From an uncultured Clostridia bacterium (GTDB taxonomy: Bacteria; Bacillota; Clostridia; Christensenellales; Borkfalkiaceae), in contig CANREU010000100.1 in the NCBI GenBank assembly GCA_947629725.1, forward strand, positions 1 through 6,083: DNA of 6,083 bases, read 5' to 3'. A program made the position numbers and the translations under genes. The notes beneath the pieces were generated by a model. It saw only the letters and a program-made list of their open reading frames with translations, made no database searches and was not told where the DNA came from. Numbering within the stretch: position 1 is the first letter of the stretch; every line of letters begins with the position of its first letter. Of the stretch, positions 1-6,083 are shown piece by piece.

Positions 1-355
1 CCGCGCTCGTCTCGCGGGTGCCGCCCGAGGGGAAGGACGACGCGTCGGGCTCGCCGACGATGAGAGATTTGCCCGTGAGCTGCAGGATGACCTTGTCGCC
101 CGAGGGCTCGATGAAACTGTCGTGCTTTTCGGCGGTGAGATTGGTGAGAGGCTGGAACCAGTGGGTGTAGTGGGTGGCGCCCTTTTTCACCGCCCAGTCC
201 TTCATCGCATTGGCGACGGTAGAGGCGATGGTGACGTCGAGCGGGGCGCCCTCCTCGATCGTCTTTTTCAGCGACTTATACACCTCTTTCGGGAGGGAAT
301 TTTTCATCACCTCGTCGCCGAACACGTTGCTGCCGAAGAGCTCGGTCACGTTCAT
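1..355 (-). CDS. glnN: Glutamine synthetase type III (GSIII), N-terminal part, cut by window edge
   Basis: ATP-dependent ligation of ammonium to glutamate, the entry step of nitrogen assimilation; a cytoplasmic enzyme. Only the first 118 residues are present; the family is usually about 700 residues, so the catalytic domain lies beyond the left edge. Two stretches identify it: GATHYTHWFQPLTNLTAEKH at about residues 60-79 and GEPDASSFPSGG at about 101-112, both hallmarks of the GSIII N-terminal region and absent from ordinary GSI (GlnA). The start MNVTELFGSNVFGDEVM also resembles GSIII N-termini. The ATG at 355 is chosen because AAAGGAGA (361-368) sits 5 bases upstream and no earlier in-frame start is better placed. 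It has its own promoter at 392-420 and a leader of about 30 bases, so it is transcribed apart from the ABC operon. What is seen is intact and in frame; completeness cannot be judged. Confidence 0.95.
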   Translation of the reverse strand, partial: MNVTELFGSNVFGDEVMKNSLPKEVYKSLKKTIEEGAPLDVTIASTVANAMKDWAVKKGATHYTHWFQPLTNLTAEKHDSFIEPSGDKVILQLTGKSLIVGEPDASSFPSGGTRETSA

Positions 356-391
356 ACCTTTCTCCTTTGTCCGTGGCTTTTTTCACCGATT

Positions 392-420
392 ATTATATGA
401 TTTTCGGGGGATGAAGTCAA
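392..420 (-). promoter_or_regulatory. Sigma-A type promoter of glnN
   Basis: On the minus strand a -35 box TTGACT (415-420) is separated by 17 bases from a perfect -10 box TATAAT (392-397). The expected transcription start is near 385, giving a leader of about 30 bases that ends in the ribosome binding site at 361-368. I see no GlnR-like TGTTA/TAACA palindrome around it. The leader is too short for a sizeable riboswitch or antiterminator, so any nitrogen control would have to act through an operator I do not recognise or on the protein. Confidence 0.85.
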
Positions 421-571
421 ACGTTTGGAGAGCCTTTCCCCGCTTTTGCCTTCCGCTTTTTTGATACCCGATATAAGCGGAGATTATAGTTTCGGGGAGC
501 CGCGGGGGAAATTCGGGGGCAACCCCCACCCCCGCCCCGCCCTCTTCAAAGGGGGCAGGTTTTGCTCCCCC

Positions 572-591
572 CACCCTGCCCTCCCCCCTCA
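572..591 (+). repeat. C-rich 20-base repeat, left copy
   Basis: CACCCTGCCCTCCCCCCTCA here matches 5871-5890 at 19 of 20 bases, in the same orientation (G versus A at base 7). In the right copy the C-tract is the left arm of a 10-base-pair hairpin. Here the right arm is degenerate (GAGGGAGGAGG at 595-605), so only an imperfect fold is possible. Two copies about 5.3 kb apart suggest an interspersed repeat, though low complexity raises the chance of coincidence. Confidence 0.5.
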
Positions 592-692
592 AACGAGGGA
601 GGAGGTGAAAGCGGCGCCTTTCTTCTCTTGGCGCCCTCTCGGGGGGGGCTCCGCCGCGCCTTTTACGGCGGTGAGGGGTATGCGATTGGCAA

Positions 693-731
693 TTCCTTAT
701 TTTGTTCCTTCTTTTCCTTTTGAATAAGGAA
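693..731. repeat. Inverted repeat, TTCCTTATT / AATAAGGAA
   Basis: Perfect 9-base arms at 693-701 and 723-731 flank a 21-base pyrimidine-rich spacer. A competing hairpin pairs TTTCCTT (713-719) with AAGGAAA (726-732) around a 6-base loop. It lies in the spacer, far from any start codon. There is no uridine run positioned to make it a convincing terminator, so its role is unknown. Confidence 0.45.
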
Positions 732-747
732 AGAACAGTTTATAACA

Positions 748-795
748 CCTCATTCGTCACGGCTGCGCCGTGCCACCTTCCCCTCAAGGGGAAGG
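748..795 (+). repeat. Two-hairpin structured repeat, left copy
   Basis: Starts CCTCAT, then a 6-base-pair hairpin CACGGC-tgc-GCCGTG (758-772), a CCA linker, and a hairpin CCTTCCCC-tcaa-GGGGAAGG (776-795). The same order of parts is found on the opposite strand at 5929-5974. The second hairpin and the TGC loop of the first are retained there, while the stem of the first differs but still pairs. This looks like a mobile or structurally maintained intergenic repeat. It is followed by a G-rich tail, not a U-tract, so it is a poor intrinsic terminator on the plus strand. Confidence 0.6.
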
Positions 796-821
796 CAGGG
801 GGCGGGTGCAAGGGAAACGAA

Positions 822-850
822 ACCGCCGCCTGCATATTGCGGGCGGCGGT
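822..850 (-). terminator. Strong hairpin ending the marR-ABC operon
   Basis: ACCGCCGCC (822-830) pairs perfectly with GGCGGCGGT (842-850). Pairing continues inward through a T-G wobble and three more pairs to a 3-base loop, giving about 13 base pairs in all. On the minus strand the stem is followed by TTCGTTTCCC, a short interrupted T-rich tail; on the plus strand by CTTCTTTTCG. It starts 20 bases past the stop codon of the small frame at 870-953 and about 160 bases past the ABC stop, which suits an operon end. The tail is imperfect, so efficiency is uncertain and it may work in both directions. Confidence 0.7.
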
Positions 851-869
851 CTTCTTTTCGGGCGGGCCG

Positions 870-953
870 CTACTTTGCGGGCGCCGTTTTGAGGAGCTTT
901 TTGAGGTATGCCTCATACTCTTCGTCGGTGAGTTTTTTCATCTTCTTTGCCAT
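870..953 (-). CDS. Possible 27-residue small protein downstream of the ABC transporter
   Basis: An ATG at 953 opens a 27-codon frame ending in TAG at 870-872. The peptide begins MAKKMKKLTDEEYEAYL and ends KTAPAK: a Lys-rich start, an acidic middle and a Lys-rich end, probably one soluble amphipathic helix with no signal or membrane segment. GAGGTG (958-963) lies 4 bases upstream of the ATG, a good anti-16S match. It starts 58 bases after the ABC stop with no clear promoter between, and the strong hairpin at 822-850 begins 20 bases after its stop, so it fits as the last gene of the operon. I do not recognise a family. It could instead be a chance frame or the remnant of a longer gene; length alone gives no support. 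Confidence 0.5.
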   Translation of the reverse strand: MAKKMKKLTDEEYEAYLKKLLKTAPAK

Positions 954-1011
954 ATCGCACCTCGCATATTTTTACAAAAGTATGGACATGGAGTGCGGTT
1001 TTTATGCGTCC

Positions 1012-3882
<2,871 letters not shown>

Positions 3883-3920
3883 ATTTCACTCTCCGTACAC
3901 GGGGCTGCCCCCGCTTTTTC

Positions 3921-4385
3921 CTACTTTTTTTTGCTGTTTACGCCGCACTCCTTGCGCACCTCGCCGAGGACGGCGAGAAATTCGTTGTAGTCGTCGATGA
4001 GGCGGTTCATCTTCTCCGCGCCGAGCTTTGCGACGACTTTTTCCATGATGCGGTTGCCCTGCGCGCAATACTCTTCAAAGACCTCCTGCGCATGCTCCGA
4101 AAAGCGCACATAGGCGATCTTCTTGTCGGTCGGCGAGTCTGTCCGCACGACGATGTTCTCCTTCTCGAGTTTGGAGACGATCTGCGAGACCGCCGAACGG
4201 GTGACCCCGAGCCTGCGCGCGAGTTCGGAGGAGATGATGTCCCTCCCCTTCTCCCGCTCGAGGGCGATCTCCCGAAGAAGGCGGAACTCCGTTTTGGAAA
4301 TTTTCGCGACGCCCGCAAAGAGATTGAGCCCCTCCATGTCCTTGATCGTCTGAAACAGCTTCACAAGATATTCGTTGGCTTCCAT
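3921..4385 (-). CDS. MarR-family transcriptional regulator
   Basis: A 154-residue dimeric winged helix-turn-helix DNA-binding protein of normal family length. Order of parts: N-terminal dimerisation helix (1-25), helix starting ISKTEFRLLREIAL (29-42), helix-turn-helix with IISSELARRLGVTRSAVSQI (50-69) where TRSAVSQIVSKLEKE is the recognition helix, wing RTDSPTDKKIAYVRFS (81-96), and a long C-terminal dimerisation helix pair (97-148) ending in a Lys-rich tail. The start is the ATG at 4385, because GAGGGAGA (4391-4398) lies 5 bases before it; the in-frame upstream alternative at 4418 is only a TTG and falls inside the leader. As first gene before the ABC transporter, it probably represses this operon until a ligand releases it. 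The ligand is unknown. Two TTGT...ACAA palindromes at its promoter fit autoregulation. No frameshift or missing core element is seen. Confidence 0.92.
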   Translation of the reverse strand: MEANEYLVKLFQTIKDMEGLNLFAGVAKISKTEFRLLREIALEREKGRDIISSELARRLGVTRSAVSQIVSKLEKENIVVRTDSPTDKKIAYVRFSEHAQEVFEEYCAQGNRIMEKVVAKLGAEKMNRLIDDYNEFLAVLGEVRKECGVNSKKK

Positions 4386-4400
4386 AGTTTTCTCCCTCGT

Positions 4401-4418
4401 TTGTTGTCTGCTGAACAA
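4401..4418. promoter_or_regulatory. Candidate MarR operator downstream of the transcription start
   Basis: TTGTT (4401-4405) and AACAA (4414-4418) form an inverted repeat of 18 bases with an 8-base non-pairing centre. It lies between the expected transcription start (about 4421) and the ribosome binding site, where a bound repressor would block elongation. Its half-site TTGT matches that of the palindrome over the -35 box. Short AT-type arms can arise by chance, so this is tentative. Confidence 0.35.
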
Positions 4419-4427
4419 TTACGGTTT

Positions 4428-4457
4428 ATTATACACGCGGGCGCGGGAAATTGTCAA
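4428..4457 (-). promoter_or_regulatory. Sigma-A promoter of the marR-ABC operon
   Basis: Both boxes are consensus: -35 TTGACA (4452-4457) and -10 TATAAT (4428-4433), with an 18-base spacer. Upstream of the -35, 4458-4495 is strikingly AT-rich for this window, including a run of six T on the transcribed strand, and may act as an UP element. The expected start near 4421 gives a leader of about 35 bases. So strong a promoter ahead of a regulator suggests that repression, not weak initiation, sets expression. Confidence 0.85.
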
Positions 4458-4464
4458 ACAAATT
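4448..4464. promoter_or_regulatory. Candidate MarR operator over the -35 box
   Basis: AAATTGTCAAACAAATT is a 17-base imperfect palindrome in which 6 of 8 base pairs match, with the core TTGT-caa-ACAA. It fully covers the -35 hexamer of the marR promoter. MarR proteins usually bind palindromes of about 16-20 bases overlapping -35 or -10 boxes, so position and size fit autorepression. Part of the symmetry comes from AT-rich composition, so binding is inferred only. Confidence 0.45.
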
Positions 4465-4495
4465 AACGTAAAAAATTTGAATGTTCACAATAAAT

Positions 4496-5602
4496 TCACT
4501 TTGCGGACGGATAGTAGGAATAGAGGGTACAGTCGAGCCCCGCATTTTTGAGGCCGCGCTTGCGGTCCGCCCGCCCGAAGGCGCGCTCTGCCTGCCCGTA
4601 GGCGGAGAGAAAGGCGCAGTTCCACCCCTCGAGAGCGCGGAACGCCCGCCCGAAATCGCGGTAGAGCCCGAAGAGGTCGGCGTCCTTCAGTCTCTCCCCG
4701 TAGGGCGGATTGGAGACGAGCACGCCGTTTTTCTCGACGCTTCTGAAATCGCGGGCATCGGCGACCTTGAATGTGATGCAGTCCTTCACTCCCGCGCGTT
4801 CGGCGTGGAAGCGGGCGATCTCCACGGCGCGTCCGGAGATGTCTGCGGCGTAAATTTGAGACTTTGCGGGTCTCTCCCCCGCCCTCGCCTCCTCCCGCGC
4901 ACGGGGAAGGACCTCGGGGGCGCACTTCCAGCGGAGAAAATCGAACTCCCGCTTTGCCCCCGGGGCGATGTTTTTTGCAATGAGAGCCGCCTCGATGGGG
5001 AGGGTGCCGCTGCCGCAGAAGGGGTCGGCAAGGGGACGTCCCTCGCGGAAGTAGGCGCTCTCGATCATGGCGGCGGCCGTCGTCTCGCGCAAGGGGGCGT
5101 CGTAGGTGCGCACGCGGTACCCGCGCCTGTGGAGGCCCTCCCCCGTCGTATCGAGAGAGAGGGCGGCGACGTCTTCATATAGGAAAAGATCCACGACGGC
5201 GCGCTCCCCCTTTTCATCGAAGACGCGGGTGCCGAGCTTCTCCTGAAGACGCTTCAAGATCGCCTTTTTTACGACCCCACCCGACGATTTTACCGCCATA
5301 AGCGCGCTTTTACGGCACTTGCCGTTCAAGAGGATTTGGGCATGCGGGGTGAGAAATTCCTCCCACGGGAGGGCAAAGACGCCCTCGAAGAGCTCGTCGA
5401 AGGTGCGGGCGGGAAAGCGCCCGACGGAGAGGAGCACCCGCTCCCCCGCGCGCAGAAAGACATTGAGACGGGCGACGTCCGCCCAGTCCCCCTCGACCCG
5501 CACCCGCCCCTCAAAGGCGGGGCAGTTGCCGTAGCCGAGCGTTTGCAGTTGCCGCTTGACGGAGGCCTCGACCCCCGCCGCACAGGGAATAAAAAGTTCC
5601 AT
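4496..5602 (-). CDS. rlmL: THUMP-domain class I SAM-dependent rRNA methyltransferase, RlmL/YpsC-like
   Basis: Predicted to transfer a methyl group from SAM to the N2 of a guanine in 23S rRNA (G2445 in E. coli RlmL); cytoplasmic. The 368 residues match the short Gram-positive form, which lacks the second RlmK domain of E. coli. An N-terminal ferredoxin-like part starts MELFIPCAAGVEASVKRQL, a THUMP domain spans about 45-155 (with LSLDTTGEGLHRRGYR at its end), and a Rossmann methyltransferase follows: SAM motif I DPFCGSGT (193-200), acidic Asp254 in AADIS, ADARDF (281-286) and catalytic NPPYG (298-302). The ATG at 5602 is chosen because family homology starts there; the 64 further in-frame codons upstream run through repeat DNA. 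No ribosome binding site precedes 5602, which is odd. No clear promoter or strong terminator flanks it; marR begins after its own promoter about 110 bases downstream. The exact target base is family inference. Confidence 0.92.
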   Translation of the reverse strand: MELFIPCAAGVEASVKRQLQTLGYGNCPAFEGRVRVEGDWADVARLNVFLRAGERVLLSVGRFPARTFDELFEGVFALPWEEFLTPHAQILLNGKCRKSALMAVKSSGGVVKKAILKRLQEKLGTRVFDEKGERAVVDLFLYEDVAALSLDTTGEGLHRRGYRVRTYDAPLRETTAAAMIESAYFREGRPLADPFCGSGTLPIEAALIAKNIAPGAKREFDFLRWKCAPEVLPRAREEARAGERPAKSQIYAADISGRAVEIARFHAERAGVKDCITFKVADARDFRSVEKNGVLVSNPPYGERLKDADLFGLYRDFGRAFRALEGWNCAFLSAYGQAERAFGRADRKRGLKNAGLDCTLYSYYPSAK

Positions 5603-5664
5603 AAGCGTTTTGAAATCTCGGGGCGATTTTTTCGCTCCCTGCACCCCTATCGCCCGCACGCTAT

Positions 5665-5726
5665 GAATGTTGTCGAAGGGCGACACGCCCCGCCCGAAGT
5701 TGTGATTGTTATCGAAGGGCGGCACG
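5665..5726. repeat. Imperfect tandem repeat, 39-base period
   Basis: The 23 bases at 5665-5687 recur at 5704-5726 with 20 of 23 identical; the shared core is TCGAAGGGCG. The 39-base period is a multiple of three, which keeps the upstream frame of rlmL open and gives the repeated peptide PFDN.H on the minus strand. The repeat lies 63 bases upstream of the rlmL start. Confidence 0.65.
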
Positions 5727-5764
5727 AGCGCATAACGCGAAGTAGGAGCGTAGCGACGAAGTAC

Positions 5765-5791
5765 CCCTCGCCCCCCGAAGGAGGGCGAGGG
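5765..5791. repeat. Hairpin, CCCTCGCCC / GGGCGAGGG
   Basis: Perfect 9-base-pair stem (5765-5773 with 5783-5791). One mismatch and two more inner pairs reduce the loop to GAA. There is no T-run on either side, so it is not a typical intrinsic terminator. It is probably part of the interspersed repeat that continues into 5814-5842. Confidence 0.55.
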
Positions 5792-5870
5792 CAAGTTCCT
5801 CCCTCATTCCGAACGGAGCCGAAGGCGGAGTGAGTGAATCTTGCTCTTTCGGGAAAACAAACACACCCCT

Positions 5871-5906
5871 CACCCTACCCTCCCCCCTCATGTATAAGGG
5901 GGGAGG
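5871..5906 (+). repeat. C-rich repeat with 10-base-pair hairpin, right copy
   Basis: CACCCTACCCTCCCCCCTCA (5871-5890) matches 572-591 at 19 of 20 bases. Here CCTCCCCCCT (5879-5888) pairs perfectly with AGGGGGGAGG (5897-5906) around the loop CATGTATA. It has no U-tract and no neighbouring gene end, so I class it as a repeat rather than a terminator. Confidence 0.6.
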
Positions 5907-5928
5907 CAAGAGAGAAAAACGACGCAAG

Positions 5929-5974
5929 CCTTCCCCCCCTCGGGGGGAAGGTGTCCCGCAGGGACAGATGAGGG
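5929..5974 (-). repeat. Two-hairpin structured repeat, right copy
   Basis: Read on the minus strand: CCTCAT, then hairpin TGTCCC-tgc-GGGACA (5952-5966), then hairpin CCTTCCCCCC-gag-GGGGGGAAGG (5929-5951). Order and loop match the plus-strand copy at 748-795. Five of the six pairs in the smaller stem differ between the copies and every pair is preserved. Confidence 0.6.
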
Positions 5975-6022
5975 GCATGTTGTAATACATGGGCGGACCC
6001 TCACCCCTACCCCTCATACCGA

Positions 6023-6065
6023 GGCTCCATAGGAGCCGAGTGTATCTTGATTTTAAGATTCACTC
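6023..6065. repeat. Two adjacent hairpins with a shortened repeat copy
   Basis: GGCTCC-ata-GGAGCC (6023-6037) is a perfect 6-base-pair hairpin. GAGTGTATCTT (6038-6048) pairs with AAGATTCACTC (6055-6065) at 10 of 11 positions around a GATTTT loop. Bases 6032-6049 resemble 5815-5843 with about 11 internal bases missing, so the second hairpin is formed by two copies of one repeat family lying head to head. Confidence 0.5.
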
Positions 6066-6083
6066 ACTCCGCCTGCGGCTCCG

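Larger units (their letters stand above)
421..821. other. Gene-free, repeat-rich spacer between glnN and the ABC operon
   Basis: About 400 bases with no convincing gene on either strand. The open frames that cross it have low-complexity Pro/Gly/Arg/Phe-rich translations and no fitting ribosome binding site. It holds C- and G-rich tracts (about 520-605), several small hairpins, for example GGGGGCA paired with TGC-CCCC at 551-570 and CCGCCG/CGGCGG at 651-671, a pyrimidine-rich stretch at 693-720, and the structured repeat at 748-795. The C-rich and two-hairpin motifs recur at the right end of the window, so these are probably genome-wide intergenic repeats; that is inference from two copies. 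Confidence 0.7.
5603..6083. other. Gene-free, repeat-dense region upstream of rlmL
   Basis: About 480 bases with no gene I can support on either strand. Open frames crossing it translate into Arg/Pro/Ser-rich sequence that follows the repeats. It contains a 39-base-period direct repeat, at least five hairpins, a copy of the two-hairpin repeat, and a 29-base inverted repeat ending at the window edge. I found no consensus promoter for rlmL in the first 150 bases, so the rlmL transcript may start within or beyond these repeats. Confidence 0.65.
5814..6083. repeat. 29-base inverted repeat flanking 212 bases
   Basis: The left arm (5814-5842, from CGGAGCCGAAGG to GTGAATCTT) is the reverse complement of the right arm (6055-6083) at 28 of 29 bases. 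The right arm touches the window edge, so the repeat may be longer. Between the arms lie the C-rich repeat hairpin, the two-hairpin repeat and a shortened third copy at 6032-6049. There is no coding sequence between the arms. This could be a small non-autonomous element or two insertions of one repeat family in opposite directions. Confidence 0.65.

Noticed and set aside
3901..3911. GGGG-ctg-CCCC hairpin between marR and the ABC gene as a terminator or attenuator
   Set aside because: The stem is only four base pairs with no T-run downstream, and the 38-base gap with a good ribosome binding site argues for simple co-transcription.
4386..4418. An 11-residue N-terminal extension of the MarR protein starting at 4418
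   Set aside because: The codon there is TTG, it lies inside the leader next to the expected transcription start, and a well-spaced GAGGGAGA serves the ATG at 4385.
4459..4479. CAAATT/AATTTG hairpin as an rlmL terminator
   Set aside because: The 6-base stem is all AT but for one pair and lacks a following T-run in the right place; the AT-rich tract is better explained as an upstream element of the marR promoter.
4481..5833. Plus-strand frames of 233 and 165 codons (4481-5182, 5336-5833) opposite rlmL
   Set aside because: They overlap a well-supported methyltransferase gene, show antisense-type composition, and the second runs on into repeat DNA.
5709..6017. A 102-codon minus-strand frame in the repeat region
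   Set aside because: Its translation simply follows the hairpin repeats (Gly, Arg, Pro, Ser and Leu-rich, with MRGRGEG and MRGEGRV repeated), and no family is recognisable.
5665..6083. Repeats at the right end as a CRISPR array
   Set aside because: Units are not regularly spaced, occur in both orientations, differ in length, and no spacer-like unique segments of uniform size separate them.

Overview
The window looks like chromosome from a GC-rich member of the Bacillota, most likely a gut-type Clostridia. The support is a type III glutamine synthetase, a fused MacB-like ABC transporter paired with a MarR regulator, a short RlmL/YpsC-type THUMP methyltransferase, consensus sigma-A promoters, GGAG-type ribosome binding sites, and intergenic regions full of C-rich and hairpin-forming repeats. 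The taxonomic placement is inference; no marker gene fixes the genus.

Every convincing gene is on the minus strand, so transcription runs right to left. From right to left the layout is: (1) 5603-6083, a gene-free stretch packed with inverted and direct repeats; (2) 4496-5602, an RlmL-like 23S rRNA guanine-N2 methyltransferase; (3) 4401-4464, a strong promoter with candidate MarR operators in an AT-rich patch; (4) 3921-4385, a MarR-family regulator; (5) 1012-3882, a 956-residue ABC ATPase fused to an FtsX/MacB-type permease with a very large extracytoplasmic domain; (6) 870-953, a possible 27-residue peptide gene; (7) 822-850, a strong hairpin that probably ends this operon; (8) 421-821, a second gene-free, repeat-rich spacer; (9) 392-420, a near-consensus promoter driving (10) the first 118 codons of glnN, which runs off the left edge.

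The functional core is a self-contained operon: a MarR repressor that probably controls its own promoter and senses a ligand, followed 38 bases later by the transporter it most likely controls, then perhaps a small peptide. Such pairs usually act in export of, or resistance to, a toxic compound or peptide, but nothing here identifies the substrate. glnN (ammonium assimilation) and the rRNA methyltransferase are independent housekeeping neighbours.

I see no CRISPR array, tRNA, rRNA, transposase or phage gene. The most unusual material is non-coding. Two copies of a two-hairpin repeat, one in each spacer and in opposite orientation, have different stem sequences but keep their base pairing. A 29-base inverted repeat reaches the right edge. 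A short gene may close the transporter operon. The window does not show a clear new system; these are modest leads.
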